DNA of 64,000 nt from Gallionella sp. (GCA_023229845.1 JALNYK010000007.1:1-64000); one strand, 5' to 3'; positions 18,140 to 28,253 are shown, numbered from the stretch's first letter. The notes: generated by a model not told the origin, from the sequence alone. Numbers and translations: made by a program.

Positions 18140-19207
18140 TTACCAGACCCAGAACGGGGTCTGCATCCACGCGGCAACCACCACGACCCATACCAGCGTC
18201 AGCGGGATGAATACCTTCCAGCCCAGGCGCATCAACTGGTCGTAGCGATAGCGCGGGAAAGTCGCGCGGAACCACAGGAACAGGAACAGGAAGAAGGACA
18301 TCTTGCCCAGCATCCAGAACAGGCCGGGGATCGCGTCGGTCAATCCGCCGATCATGGGCCAGCCGTGGAAAGGATTGAGCCAGCCGCCGAGGAACATCAC
18401 CGAGGTCAGCGCCGCGATCAGGATCATGTTGGCGTATTCGGCCAGGAAGAACAGCGCGAAGCCCATGCCTGAATATTCGGTGTGAAAACCGGCGACGATC
18501 GCGGATTCATCTTCGGCCAGGTCGAACGGCGCGCGGTTGGTCTCGGCCACGCCGGCGAGGAAATACACGACGAACATCGGGAACAGCGGGATGAAATACC
18601 AGCCGAGCAGACCGTATTCGCTCTGCTGCCCGCGCACGATGTCGCCCATATTCATGCTCTGCGCCGCCAGCAGCACGCACACCAGCGCAAAGCCCATCGC
18701 CAGTTCGTAGGAGACGATCTGCGCCGCGGAACGCAATGCGCCGAGGAACGCGTATTTCGAATTCGAGGCCCAGCCTGCGATGATGATGCCGTATACGCCC
18801 AGCGAGGTCATCGCCAGCAAATAGAGCAAACCGGCATTCACGTTCGCCAGCGCCATGCCGTCGTCGAACGGGATCACCGCCCAGGCCGCCAGCGCAGGCG
18901 CCAGCGCCATCACCGGCGCCGCGAGGAACAGGAACTTGTTCGACTTGGTCGGGATGATGACTTCCTTCATCAGCAGCTTGATGCCGTCGGCCAGAGGCTG
19001 CAGCAAGCCCCAGTAGCCCACGCGGTTAGGGCCCGGACGCACCTGCATCCAGCCCAACACCTTGCGCTCGATCAGCGTCAGATAGGCCACGCCACCCATG
19101 ATAGGCAACACGATCACCATGATCTTGATGATCGTCCAGACCGGCAGCCAAGCCGGGCCGAGCAGGTCTTGCCCGGTCTGTTGCAGGATTTGCAGCAATT
19201 CCATCAT
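18140..19207 (-). CDS. nuoH: NADH-quinone oxidoreductase subunit H
   Basis: A 355-residue membrane subunit that forms the entrance of the quinone-binding site. The family signatures GWMQVRPGPNRVG and FDLAEDESAIVAGFHTEYSGM are present, with eight predicted helices. Its start overlaps the nuoG stop by 4 nt (ATGA). Confidence 0.97.
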   Translation of the reverse strand: MMELLQILQQTGQDLLGPAWLPVWTIIKIMVIVLPIMGGVAYLTLIERKVLGWMQVRPGPNRVGYWGLLQPLADGIKLLMKEVIIPTKSNKFLFLAAPVMALAPALAAWAVIPFDDGMALANVNAGLLYLLAMTSLGVYGIIIAGWASNSKYAFLGALRSAAQIVSYELAMGFALVCVLLAAQSMNMGDIVRGQQSEYGLLGWYFIPLFPMFVVYFLAGVAETNRAPFDLAEDESAIVAGFHTEYSGMGFALFFLAEYANMILIAALTSVMFLGGWLNPFHGWPMIGGLTDAIPGLFWMLGKMSFFLFLFLWFRATFPRYRYDQLMRLGWKVFIPLTLVWVVVVAAWMQTPFWVW

Positions 19208-21534
19208 GCCCGCTCCACTGTAATCGTTCCAAACATCGCACCGAGTTCCGCCGTCGCCGCATGTCCCGCCGCGACGCGAGCGACGCCGGCAGGCAAGCCG
19301 TCATCCGCGCAAGCCGTCAGGCGCACGCTTGCGTTGCCCTGCGACACTTTCACCATGTCGCCGGATTTCACGCCCAGCTTCTGCAGTTCGTCGCCGCGCA
19401 TCGCCACGCAAGGCGTCGCCGCATCGCGGGTCTGCTGCAATGCCGTGGCGCGACGCACCAGCGCATCGGCCGCATAGATGGGCACATCGGCCACGCGCTG
19501 CAGGCCTTGCGCCCCGGCACCGGCCACGCCCTGCAATGCGACGTCCAGATGATTGTCCAGACTGCTCAAGATGTTCGCGGTATCGACCGCCTCGTCGCGC
19601 ACCGCTTCGCTGGTGTCGTAATCGAAACCGGCTACGTCGAGCAGGTTGCCCAGCACGCGCAACACCTTCCACGCCGGGCGCGCTTCGCCCAGCGGCTTGA
19701 CGGCGCCCTTGAAGCTCTGCGCGCGGCCTTCGGTGTTCACGAAAGTGCCGGAGGTCTCGGTGAACGGCGCGATCGGCAACAGCACATCGGCGTAGTCGGC
19801 CGCGTGGTGCTTGAATGCAGACATCGCCACCACCAGGTCGGCGGCCTGCATCGCGGCCATCGCCTGCTGCGGGTCGGCGCAATCCAGTTCCGGCTCGACG
19901 TTCAGCAGTACGTAGGCCTTGCGAGGGCTAGCCAGCATCTGCGTGGCGTTCATGCCCTTCGCACCCGGCACCGCACCGGCCAGATAACCGCCGACACTGT
20001 TTGCCGCCTCGCCGAGATAACCGAATTTCACACCGCACAGTGCGGCGATCTTCTCTGCCAGCACGGCGATCTGTGCCGCCTGCGGATGTTGTTGCGCGAA
20101 GTTGCCGAGCAGCACCGCGGCGCGTTCACCGGAAGCCAAGCTCTTCGCTATCGCGGCAGCTTCGCTGCCGACGACGATATTTTCGACGCCTTGCGCGCTG
20201 GCCTGCATCTCGGCGGCCAGCGCCTTCAATATCTGCGCCAACAGGCCGACCATGTCGCTTGGAGCGACGATGGCCTTGTTGGCGACCTTCATCAGCAGAT
20301 TGTCATCACTCGAATGAACGATGTTGGCCTGTGCGCCCTTCTTGACCGCCTGGCGGATACGTTGCGCGAGCAGCGGATGATCCTTGCGCAGGAAGCTGCC
20401 GACGATCAGGAAACGGTCGCGGCTGTTCAGTTCGGCGACCGACATGCCCAACCAAGGTGCGCCGGCCAGCTTGCCGTCGGCGCTGAAGTCGGACTGGCGC
20501 AGACGGAAGTCGACGTTGTCGCTGCCAATGCCGCGCATCAGTTTCTGCAACAGATAGAGTTCTTCCATCGTGCTGTGCGGCGTCGCCAGTGCGGCGACCT
20601 GATCCGCGCCGGCGCCCTTGGCGACCTGACGCAATCCGTTCGCGACATATTCCAGCGCGGCTTGCCATTCGACTTCCTGCCACTTGCCGTCCTGCTTGAG
20701 CATCGGCTTGGTCAAACGCTCGGCGGAATTCAGCCCTTCGTAGCTGAATCTATCCTTGTCGGAGATCCAGCACTCGTTGATGTCTTCGTTCTCGACCGGC
20801 GTGACGCGCAGCACTTTGTTGTTCTTGATGTGCACCGCGAGGTTGGAACCTAGCCCGTCGTGCGGGCTGACCGAGCGACGGCGCGACAACTCCCAGTTGC
20901 GCGCGGTGTAGCGGAACGGCTTGCTGGTCAGCGCGCCGACCGGGCACAGGTCGATCATGTTGCCGGACAGTTCGGAATCCACCGTGCTGTTCACGAAGCT
21001 CATGATCTCGGCGTGTTCGGTGCGGAACGCCATACCCAGTTCCATCAGGTCGGCGACTTCCTGCCCGAAACGCACGCAGCGCGTGCACTGGATGCAGCGG
21101 GTCATTTCCTGAGTGGAGATCAACGCGCCGATGTCCTTGGGACGCACTTCGCGCTTTTCTTCGGTATAGCGGGATGCAGCGCCGCCGTAGCCCATCGCCA
21201 CGTCCTGCAGCATGCATTCGCCGCCCTGATCGCAGATCGGGCAATCCAGCGGGTGGTTGATCAGCAGGAACTCCATCACGCCCTTCTGCGCCTTGACCGC
21301 CATCTCGGAATGGGTCTTCACCTTCATGCCCTCGGCAGCAGGCGTCGCGCAGGCCGGCAGCGGCTTGGGCGCTTTCTCGACCTCGACCAGACACATGCGG
21401 CAGTTCGCCGCGATGGACAGTTTCTTGTGGTAGCAGAAATGCGGGATATGGACACCGGCCTTGCGCGCCGCGTCCATCACCGTGGAACCGCGCTCGGTCT
21501 CGACTAACTTGCCATCAATTTCGATATTGATCAT
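19204..21534 (-). CDS. nuoG: NADH-quinone oxidoreductase subunit G
   Basis: A 776-residue peripheral-arm subunit. The N-terminal domain holds the [2Fe-2S] motif (CRMCLVE), the His/Cys cluster region (CPICDQGGECMLQD) and the [4Fe-4S] motif CIQCTRCVRF. The rest is a molybdopterin-oxidoreductase-like fold that has lost the cofactor role in complex I. It relays electrons from NuoF/NuoE toward NuoI. Confidence 0.97.
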   Translation of the reverse strand: MINIEIDGKLVETERGSTVMDAARKAGVHIPHFCYHKKLSIAANCRMCLVEVEKAPKPLPACATPAAEGMKVKTHSEMAVKAQKGVMEFLLINHPLDCPICDQGGECMLQDVAMGYGGAASRYTEEKREVRPKDIGALISTQEMTRCIQCTRCVRFGQEVADLMELGMAFRTEHAEIMSFVNSTVDSELSGNMIDLCPVGALTSKPFRYTARNWELSRRRSVSPHDGLGSNLAVHIKNNKVLRVTPVENEDINECWISDKDRFSYEGLNSAERLTKPMLKQDGKWQEVEWQAALEYVANGLRQVAKGAGADQVAALATPHSTMEELYLLQKLMRGIGSDNVDFRLRQSDFSADGKLAGAPWLGMSVAELNSRDRFLIVGSFLRKDHPLLAQRIRQAVKKGAQANIVHSSDDNLLMKVANKAIVAPSDMVGLLAQILKALAAEMQASAQGVENIVVGSEAAAIAKSLASGERAAVLLGNFAQQHPQAAQIAVLAEKIAALCGVKFGYLGEAANSVGGYLAGAVPGAKGMNATQMLASPRKAYVLLNVEPELDCADPQQAMAAMQAADLVVAMSAFKHHAADYADVLLPIAPFTETSGTFVNTEGRAQSFKGAVKPLGEARPAWKVLRVLGNLLDVAGFDYDTSEAVRDEAVDTANILSSLDNHLDVALQGVAGAGAQGLQRVADVPIYAADALVRRATALQQTRDAATPCVAMRGDELQKLGVKSGDMVKVSQGNASVRLTACADDGLPAGVARVAAGHAATAELGAMFGTITVERA

Positions 21535-21550
21535 TGCTCACCCGTCAGCT

Positions 21551-22816
21551 TTACACCAAGCAACGCTTGTGTTCGATGTGGTATTCGAATTCGTCGCGGA
21601 AATTTTTCAACATTCCCTGCACCGGCCAGACCGCCGCTTCGCCCAACGCACAGATCGTGCGGCCCGCGATGTTCTCGCCGATGCTCAGCAACAGATCCAG
21701 ATCTTCCTTGCGTCCTTCGCCGTGCTCGATGCGATGCACGATGCGATACAACCAGCCGGTGCCTTCGCGGCAGGGCGTACATTGTCCGCAGGACTCTTCG
21801 TGGTAGAAGTACGACAGGCGCTCCAGCGCACGGACCATGCAGGTAGTTTCGTCCATCACGATCACCGCGCCGCTGCCCAGGCCGGAACCGGCTTTCTGGA
21901 TCGAGTCGTAGTCCATCGTCAGGTCCATCATGACCGCGCCGGGGATCACCGGCATTGACGAACCTCCGGGGATCACCGCCTTGAGCGTGTGCCCGTTGCG
22001 CACGCCGCCCGCCATCTTCAGCAACTCGCTGAAGGGCGTGCCCATCGGCACTTCGAAGTTGCCCGGATTGTTCACGTGACCGGACACCGAGAACAGCTTG
22101 GTGCCGCCGTTGTTCGGCTTGCCCAGGTCGAGAAACTTCTGGCCGCCGTTATTGATGATGTACGGAATACTGGCGAAGGTCTCGGTGTTGTTGATCGTGG
22201 TCGGCTTGCCATACAGACCGAAACTGGCCGGGAACGGCGGCTTGTAGCGCGGCTGCCCTTTCTTGCCTTCGATCGATTCCAGCAAAGCGGTCTCTTCGCC
22301 GCAGACATAGGCGCCGTAGCCCAAGTGATTATGCAGATCGAAACTGAAGCCGGAACCCAGGATGTCGTCGCCGAGGAAGCCGGCCGCGCGGGCGATTTCG
22401 CAGGCCTCTTCCATGCGCTCATAGGCCTCGAAAATCTCGCCGTGCACATAGTTGTAGCCCGTCTTCACGCCCATCGTGTAGGCGGCGATCGCCATACCTT
22501 CGATCAGCAGATGCGGGTTGTACAGCAAGATGTCCCAGTCCTTGCAGGTGCCCGGCTCGCCCTCGTCGGTATTGCAGACGATGTACTTGTCGCCGTCGTA
22601 ATTCTTCGGCATGAAGCTCCACTTCAGCCCGGTCGGGAAGCCCGCGCCGCCGCGTCCGCGCAGCGCCGACAGTTTGACCTCGGAGATGATCGCATCCGGC
22701 GACATCTTCTCGGTCAGTACCTTGCGCAAGGCCTGATAGCCGCCGACCTTGAGATAGTTCTCCAGCGTCCATGGCTGGTCGAACTCCATCGTGGTTAGAA
22801 TCACCGGGCCTCTCAT
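21551..22816 (-). CDS. nuoF: NADH-quinone oxidoreductase subunit F
   Basis: A 421-residue subunit that oxidises NADH. The FMN/NADH motif GRGGAGFPTGLKW, the glycine-rich GAYVCGEETALLESIEG and the [4Fe-4S] motif SCGQCTPCREGTGW are all present. The start at 22816 overlaps the nuoE stop in an ATGA arrangement, so translation is probably coupled; an internal ATG at the MEFDQPW segment is an alternative. Confidence 0.97.
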   Translation of the reverse strand: MRGPVILTTMEFDQPWTLENYLKVGGYQALRKVLTEKMSPDAIISEVKLSALRGRGGAGFPTGLKWSFMPKNYDGDKYIVCNTDEGEPGTCKDWDILLYNPHLLIEGMAIAAYTMGVKTGYNYVHGEIFEAYERMEEACEIARAAGFLGDDILGSGFSFDLHNHLGYGAYVCGEETALLESIEGKKGQPRYKPPFPASFGLYGKPTTINNTETFASIPYIINNGGQKFLDLGKPNNGGTKLFSVSGHVNNPGNFEVPMGTPFSELLKMAGGVRNGHTLKAVIPGGSSMPVIPGAVMMDLTMDYDSIQKAGSGLGSGAVIVMDETTCMVRALERLSYFYHEESCGQCTPCREGTGWLYRIVHRIEHGEGRKEDLDLLLSIGENIAGRTICALGEAAVWPVQGMLKNFRDEFEYHIEHKRCLV

Positions 22817-23292
22817 GATTTGTCGAGCTCCGCAAAAACTTTATCGATTTTTTCCTTGCTCATACGGGCGCAGATCTTCTTGTTGTTCAGCGTCAGCACC
22901 GGCGCATCCTTGCAGGCCCCCATGCACTCGCCCTCGCGCAGGCCGTATTTGCCGTCAGCGGTGACTTCGCCCATCTTGATGCCGAGCTTGGATTCGATGT
23001 AGGCCACGGTGTCCAGCGCGCCGCACAGCGTGCAGGACAGGTTGGTGCACACGGTGATCATGTGCTTGCCCATCGGCTTGAGGTTGTACATGTGGTAGAA
23101 CGTCGCGACCTCGCACACCGCCATCCTGGGCATGCCGAGATAATCCGCGACATCGGCCATGTCGTCGTTGGATATCCAGCCTTTTTCGTCTTGCACGAAA
23201 CGCAATGCGGCCATCACCGCGGACTGTTTCTGGTCAGCCGGATACTTCTTCAGCTCGCGGTCGACCTGCGCTTGTATTTGTTCGGATAACAT
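22813..23292 (-). CDS. nuoE: NADH-quinone oxidoreductase subunit E
   Basis: A 159-residue thioredoxin-like subunit with one [2Fe-2S] cluster (N1a). The four ligands are in CTNLSC and ECMGAC. The reading frame extends upstream into nuoD, but the ATG at 23292 overlaps the nuoD stop as ATGA and gives the typical MLSEQIQAQVDRELKKYP start, so the longer frame is not real. Confidence 0.97.
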   Translation of the reverse strand: MLSEQIQAQVDRELKKYPADQKQSAVMAALRFVQDEKGWISNDDMADVADYLGMPRMAVCEVATFYHMYNLKPMGKHMITVCTNLSCTLCGALDTVAYIESKLGIKMGEVTADGKYGLREGECMGACKDAPVLTLNNKKICARMSKEKIDKVFAELDKS

Positions 23293-24545
23293 CAGCGGTC
23301 TACCTCTCCAAAAACGATGTCCTGCGTGCCGATCAGCGCAACCACGTCGGCGATCATGTGCCCGCGCGACATCTCGTCCAGACTGGACAGATGCGCAAAG
23401 CCGGGCGCACGGATCTTCATGCGATAGGGTTTGTTCGCGCCGTCCGACACCAGATAGATACCGAACTCGCCCTTGGGATGCTCGACCGCGGAATACACTT
23501 CGCCGGCAGGAACATGCATGCCCTCGGTAAACAGCTTGAAGTGATGGATCAACTCTTCCATGTTCTGCTTCATCGCCTCGCGCTTCGGCGGCACGAACTT
23601 GTTGCTGGTCGCCATCACCGGACCGGGATTGGCGCGCAGCCAGGCTATGCATTGCTTGATGATGCGGTTGGACTGACGCATCTCCTCGATACGAACCAGA
23701 TATCGATCGTAACAATCGCCCTCGACGCCGACAGGAATATCGAAATCGATACGGTCGTAAACCTCGTACGGCTGCTTCTTGCGCAGATCCCATTCGATGC
23801 CGGAACCGCGCAGCATCGGGCCGGTGAAGCCCAGCGCCATTGCGCGCTCCGGCGACACCACACCGATGCCGACAGTGCGCTGTTTCCAGATGCGATTGTC
23901 GGTCAGCAGTGTCTCGAACTCGTCGATGTGCTTCGGAAAACGATTGGTAAAATCTTCAAGGAAGTCCAGCAGCCCTCCCTGACGGCTCTCATTCATCTGC
24001 TTGACCGCCGCGGCATTGTGTATTTTCGACGCCTGATACTGCGGCATGGAATCCGGCAGGTCGCGATAGACGCCGCCCGGGCGGTAATAGGCGGCGTGCA
24101 TGCGCGCGCCGGACACCGCCTCGTAGCAATCCACCAGATCCTCGCGATCGCGGAAGGTGTAGAAGAACATCGTCATCGCGCCGAGGTCGATACCTACCGC
24201 GCCCAGCCACAGCAAGTGGTTCAGCACGCGGGTGATCTCGTCGTACATCACGCGGATGTACTGCGCGCGGATCGGCACCTCGATGCCCGCCAGCTTCTCG
24301 ACCGCCATCACGTAGGCATGCTCGTTGCACATCATCGACACATAGTCGAGACGGTCCATATAGGGCAACGTCTGCAGGAAGGTCTTGTGCTCGGCCAGCT
24401 TTTCGGTCGCGCGATGCAGCAGGCCGATATGCGGATCGGCGCGCTCGACCACCTCGCCATCCAGCTCCAGCACCAGACGCAGCACACCGTGCGCGGCCGG
24501 GTGCTGCGGACCAAAATTCATGGTGTAGTTTTTTATCTCAGCCAT
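23292..24545 (-). CDS. nuoD: NADH-quinone oxidoreductase subunit D
   Basis: A 417-residue subunit related to the large subunit of [NiFe] hydrogenases; together with NuoB it forms the quinone-reducing site. The N-terminal NFGPQHPAAHGVLRLVLELDG motif and the C-terminal DEMSRGHMIADVVALIGTQDIVFGEVDR are canonical. NuoC and NuoD are separate genes here, unlike the enterobacterial fusion. Confidence 0.98.
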   Translation of the reverse strand: MAEIKNYTMNFGPQHPAAHGVLRLVLELDGEVVERADPHIGLLHRATEKLAEHKTFLQTLPYMDRLDYVSMMCNEHAYVMAVEKLAGIEVPIRAQYIRVMYDEITRVLNHLLWLGAVGIDLGAMTMFFYTFRDREDLVDCYEAVSGARMHAAYYRPGGVYRDLPDSMPQYQASKIHNAAAVKQMNESRQGGLLDFLEDFTNRFPKHIDEFETLLTDNRIWKQRTVGIGVVSPERAMALGFTGPMLRGSGIEWDLRKKQPYEVYDRIDFDIPVGVEGDCYDRYLVRIEEMRQSNRIIKQCIAWLRANPGPVMATSNKFVPPKREAMKQNMEELIHHFKLFTEGMHVPAGEVYSAVEHPKGEFGIYLVSDGANKPYRMKIRAPGFAHLSSLDEMSRGHMIADVVALIGTQDIVFGEVDR

Positions 24546-24556
24546 TTGGTGCTTCC

Positions 24557-25195
24557 TCAGTTAGAACCGAAGGTTTCTTCGCGCACGATACGCGGCGTCA
24601 CCTCGCGCGGCTCGACCGTCACCGGCTGGTAGACCACGCGCTGCTGCACCGGGTCGTAGCGCATTTCGACATGACCGGACAAGGGAAAATCCTTGCGGAA
24701 CGGATTGCCGACAAAACCGTAGTCGGTCAGGAGGCGACGCAAATCCGGGTGTCCAATGAATACGATGCCGTACAGGTCGAACGCTTCGCGCTCGTACCAG
24801 TTGGCGCAAGACCAGATTTCCGTCACCGAATCCAGCACCGGAAAACCGTCGTCTTCAGCGAAGATGCGCACGCGAAGTCGCGCATTATGTGCGACGGAAA
24901 GCAAGTGGTACACCACCGCAAAACGCCTCGGATAAGCAACTGCAACCTCCTCGTCCTGCAGGTACTTACCTTCTTCGGAGATATCGCTTCCGTAGGCCGA
25001 GTAGTCCACTCCGCATAGATCGACCAGCTGCTCGAAACGCAGGCCGGCATCGTCGCGCAGCCGGGTGAATACCTCGACCAAATCGGTCGCTTTCACCACC
25101 AAAGTCAATTCATCAAGGCGCTCTTCCAGTGCCACCACCTTGCCAGAAAACACCTCGCTCAACTTCGAGGCGAGCACTTTCAAATCAGTAGTCAT
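24557..25195 (-). CDS. nuoC: NADH-quinone oxidoreductase subunit C
   Basis: A 212-residue peripheral subunit (30-kDa type). The core motif WYEREAFDLYGIVFIGHPDLRR and the following FPLSGHVEMRYD are intact. It packs against NuoD and NuoB in the connecting module. It is separated from nuoB by 6 bp and from nuoD by 11 bp. Confidence 0.97.
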   Translation of the reverse strand: MTTDLKVLASKLSEVFSGKVVALEERLDELTLVVKATDLVEVFTRLRDDAGLRFEQLVDLCGVDYSAYGSDISEEGKYLQDEEVAVAYPRRFAVVYHLLSVAHNARLRVRIFAEDDGFPVLDSVTEIWSCANWYEREAFDLYGIVFIGHPDLRRLLTDYGFVGNPFRKDFPLSGHVEMRYDPVQQRVVYQPVTVEPREVTPRIVREETFGSN

Positions 25196-25201
25196 GGCAG
25201 C

Positions 25202-25681
25202 CTATCGTGCAATCGTATTGGTTCGTTTGATCTTGTTCTGCAGCTGAATGACGCCATAGAGCAGCGCTTCAGCCGTCGGGGGACATCCCGGCACGTAGAC
25301 GTCGACCGGAACGATGCGGTCGCAACCGCGCACTACGGAATAGGAATAGTGATAGTAGCCGCCGCCGTTGGCACAGGAGCCCATAGAGATCACCCAACGC
25401 GGCTCGGCCATCTGGTCGTATACCTTGCGCAAGGCCGGCGCCATCTTGTTGCACAGCGTCCCCGCGACGATCATCACATCTGATTGACGTGGGCTGGGAC
25501 GAAAAGCGCCAGCTCCAAAACGATCCAGGTCATAGCGGGACAACGCCGCATGCATCATCTCCACGGCGCAGCATGCCAGACCGAAAGTCATCGGCCACAA
25601 AGAACCGGTGCGTGCATAATTGATGACGGTATCAAGCGACGTCGTGACGACGCCCTTCTCCAGAACGCCTTCTATTCCCAT
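25202..25681 (-). CDS. nuoB: NADH-quinone oxidoreductase subunit B
   Basis: A 159-residue subunit that carries the terminal [4Fe-4S] cluster N2. The tandem cysteines of LACCAVEMMHA and the cysteines of MGSCANGGG and VPGCPP are present. The ATG at 25681 is chosen because GAAGGGGG precedes it and it yields the usual MGIEGVLEKG start; it overlaps the nuoA stop by 10 nt. Confidence 0.97.
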   Translation of the reverse strand: MGIEGVLEKGVVTTSLDTVINYARTGSLWPMTFGLACCAVEMMHAALSRYDLDRFGAGAFRPSPRQSDVMIVAGTLCNKMAPALRKVYDQMAEPRWVISMGSCANGGGYYHYSYSVVRGCDRIVPVDVYVPGCPPTAEALLYGVIQLQNKIKRTNTIAR

Positions 25682-26028
25682 TCCAAAGCCCCCTTCATCC
25701 ATTCATAGACAAAGCCAACCACCAGGATGGCCAAAAAGATCATCATAGAGAAGAAACCGAAAGTGCCGAGCTCCTTGAGTACGATAGCCCAAGGGAAAAG
25801 AAAGGCGATTTCGAGATCGAACAGAATAAACAGGATAGCCACCAGATAGAAGCGCACATCGAACTTCATGCGCGCATCTTCGAACGCCTCGAACCCGCAT
25901 TCGTAAGGAGAATTTTTTGCACTATCGGGACGATGGGGCGCAACAAATCGCCCTAACAGGATAGGCACGACACCCATCACGATACCGATGCAGACGAACA
26001 ACAGCACCGGAAAATAATTTTCCAACAT
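25672..26028 (-). CDS. nuoA: NADH-quinone oxidoreductase subunit A
   Basis: A 118-residue three-helix membrane subunit. The loop segment SPYECGFEAFEDARMKFDVRFYLVAILFI with its conserved cysteine is the family signature. It is the first nuo gene, about 100 bp downstream of tRNA-Leu, with a GAGGGGGAAGC ribosome binding site. Confidence 0.97.
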   Translation of the reverse strand: MLENYFPVLLFVCIGIVMGVVPILLGRFVAPHRPDSAKNSPYECGFEAFEDARMKFDVRFYLVAILFILFDLEIAFLFPWAIVLKELGTFGFFSMMIFLAILVVGFVYEWMKGALEWE

Positions 26029-26126
26029 TGAGCTTCCCCCTCTCTGCTAGTCGCGTTCTCGGATTGCCCGGAACATATTTTTAATCGTTTTATATTGCCG
26101 ACACGTTTACGTGCCTGCTTATTATT

Positions 26127-26213
<87 letters not shown>

Positions 26214-26228
26214 CATGCCACTGCAAAA

Positions 26229-26573
26229 TTATTTCGGAATTTCTCCAGACTTCGAACCGTCGGCCGGATTGGCCGCAGGCGCCGCCGGAGCCAACTGAAC
26301 CGCAGCCGGGTCTACACGATCCATCACCCCCTGCTGCTGCGCAGGATGGGAATAAATATAAGTCAGAGATAAACTGGTGATGAAGAACACCGTCGCAGCG
26401 ACCGCAGTACTACGACTCAGAAAATTCGCGGAACCGCTGGAACCGAACAGACTACCCGCCGAACCCGTACCGAATGCCGCCCCCATGTCGGCGCCCTTGC
26501 CGTGCTGGATCAACACCAGACCGACCAGCACTACCGCCGTCACCACATGCACTACCCAAACCAATGTTTCCAC
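26229..26573 (-). CDS. secG: Preprotein translocase subunit SecG
   Basis: A 114-residue protein with two membrane helices. The conserved segment LIQHGKGADMGAAFGTGSAGSLFGSSGSANFLSR follows the first helix and identifies SecG, the accessory subunit of the SecYEG channel. The C-terminal Ala/Pro-rich tail is typical of proteobacterial homologues. It lies downstream of tpiA and upstream of tRNA-Leu, presumably in one transcript. Confidence 0.96.
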   Translation of the reverse strand: METLVWVVHVVTAVVLVGLVLIQHGKGADMGAAFGTGSAGSLFGSSGSANFLSRSTAVAATVFFITSLSLTYIYSHPAQQQGVMDRVDPAAVQLAPAAPAANPADGSKSGEIPK

Positions 26574-26601
26574 ACTTCACTCCAAATACTGTTATCTGTA
26601 A

Positions 26602-27366
26602 CTACTTCGCCGCCGCATGTGCAGCACGACAAATCGCCACAAAATCATCCGCCACCAGGGACGCACCGCCGATCAAACCACCATCGATATCGGGCATCGC
26701 GAACAATTGATCCGCATTGTTTGCTTTGACGCTGCCACCGTAAAGTATACACAAGCCTTGCGCCGTCTGTCCGTCCAATTGCGCAACCCGTTGACGAATA
26801 AAAACATGAACCGCTTGCGCCTGCTCGGGGGTCGCCGTTTTCCCAGTCCCGATCGCCCATACAGGCTCATACGCAATCACCGCCTTCGCGACAGCTGCAA
26901 CACCGACGTGATTCAAAATCACTTCCAGTTGCCGTGCGATCACTTGCTCTGTCACGCCGCTTTCGCGTTCCGCCAGCGTCTCCCCGACACAGAAAATCGG
27001 GGTCAAACCAAACTTGATCGCGGTGTCGAACTTAGCTGCCGCAATATCGTTGCTTTCATGAAACAAGGCGCGTCGCTCGGAGTGCCCGATGATCACATAA
27101 CGGCAACCAAAATCGGTCAGCATGCCCGGCGCAACGGCCCCGGTGAACGCACCCTGCTCGTGCTGGCTCAGGTTCTGCGCCCCCCATGCAACGTTGCTGC
27201 CCTGCAGCATGGCTTGCGCTTGAGCCAAATAAGGATAGGGAACGCAAACACCGTAATCGGCCTTGTCCATATCCTTGACTCCCGCCAGCACTCCTTCCAG
27301 CAACGCCTTGTTGCTCGCCAGGCTGCCGTACATTTTCCAGTTTCCAACGACCAGTTTTCGACGCAT
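26602..27366 (-). CDS. tpiA: Triosephosphate isomerase
   Basis: A 254-residue TIM-barrel enzyme that interconverts dihydroxyacetone phosphate and glyceraldehyde 3-phosphate. The catalytic motifs are intact: NWKM near the N terminus, IGHSERR, AYEPVWAIGTGK with the catalytic Glu, and YGGSV in the phosphate-binding loop. The ATG at 27366 gives the typical MRRKLVVGNWKM start; the frame stays open 11 codons upstream. It heads the tpiA-secG-tRNA-nuo unit. Confidence 0.97.
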   Translation of the reverse strand: MRRKLVVGNWKMYGSLASNKALLEGVLAGVKDMDKADYGVCVPYPYLAQAQAMLQGSNVAWGAQNLSQHEQGAFTGAVAPGMLTDFGCRYVIIGHSERRALFHESNDIAAAKFDTAIKFGLTPIFCVGETLAERESGVTEQVIARQLEVILNHVGVAAVAKAVIAYEPVWAIGTGKTATPEQAQAVHVFIRQRVAQLDGQTAQGLCILYGGSVKANNADQLFAMPDIDGGLIGGASLVADDFVAICRAAHAAAK

Positions 27367-27497
27367 CGTAGTCAATCCGCTAGGCATTAAAGCGCGCAAT
27401 CCTACCCGCGAACGTCCGCGAGGTCAATGAAACCCGGAGTGAAAATTCGCCGCACGACGCATGCCGACGAACCGTATGACATGCGCAGCAGAAACAT

Positions 27498-28244
27498 TCA
27501 TAGATGATTCAGCACTTCCAGACGCGCCCTGCGCTCCGCCAACTCACGAACCAACTGTTGCGCCAGGTCGGTTAATGGATCATCACCCGACGCCTCCCCA
27601 TCCTCGATGCCCTGCCGGAGCTGGAACAGCTCACTCTGCTGCAACGTTTCCAATTCATGTCGAGCCTCGTCCAAACGACGGCGCAATTGTGCAACGCGAC
27701 GGATCACCTTGACGATGCGCGAACCGATGTCATCGCCGGCAATCGCCTCCGGATCGTGACCGTACTCCTCAATCAACCTCTCGATGGTGCGCTGATCGCC
27801 GCTCTCGTAAGCGCGATTCACCTGCACCATCAGCTCGGTGCGGCGCTGCCGTTCGGCATCGGAGGTGGCGCGATCCGGGTGCATCAGCCTGGCGGCACGC
27901 CGGTAAGCCTGTTTGATATCCGCGGTCAACGCCTGCGGCGGTACGGGCTGCGATTCGATCAATCCAGCTTCCGCCGCCGATCTCTTGGCACGCTGCTCGG
28001 CGGACCGCGCATATTCCTGCACCGTCGAATCGCCCGTATTTTGTTGCGCCTGCAACATGGCGATCTGCGCATCCAGATCGTCGAGCTGGGCATACAAGCA
28101 CCCCACCGTCAGATAGTAGCGATGCTGGAATTGCGCCGTCTCGGTCTTGCAGGTTTCCAGTGCCAGTTCGGCCTGGATCACCTGCTCTTCCAGTTCGACT
28201 TGCTCGCGCTCAAGACGAGCAAGCTCGCGCTCTTCAGGTAGCAT
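27498..28244 (-). CDS. Coiled-coil protein with J domain
   Basis: A 248-residue protein without signal peptide or membrane helix. The N-terminal half is a charged coiled coil (about 1-55). A J-domain-like core follows: IKQAYRRAARLMHPDRATSDAERQ with the essential HPD tripeptide near residues 121-123, then a helix ending VNRAYESGD. A second coiled coil fills the C terminus. The HPD motif suggests stimulation of a DnaK/Hsp70 chaperone. It lies 9 bp after the Sel1-repeat gene and is likely cotranscribed. Confidence 0.75.
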   Translation of the reverse strand: MLPEERELARLEREQVELEEQVIQAELALETCKTETAQFQHRYYLTVGCLYAQLDDLDAQIAMLQAQQNTGDSTVQEYARSAEQRAKRSAAEAGLIESQPVPPQALTADIKQAYRRAARLMHPDRATSDAERQRRTELMVQVNRAYESGDQRTIERLIEEYGHDPEAIAGDDIGSRIVKVIRRVAQLRRRLDEARHELETLQQSELFQLRQGIEDGEASGDDPLTDLAQQLVRELAERRARLEVLNHL

Positions 28245-28253
28245 CGCGCGCCC

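Noticed and set aside
19261..20853. 530-codon open frame opposite nuoG
   Set aside because: Composition biased to Arg, His and Ala with no domain; nuoG is certain.
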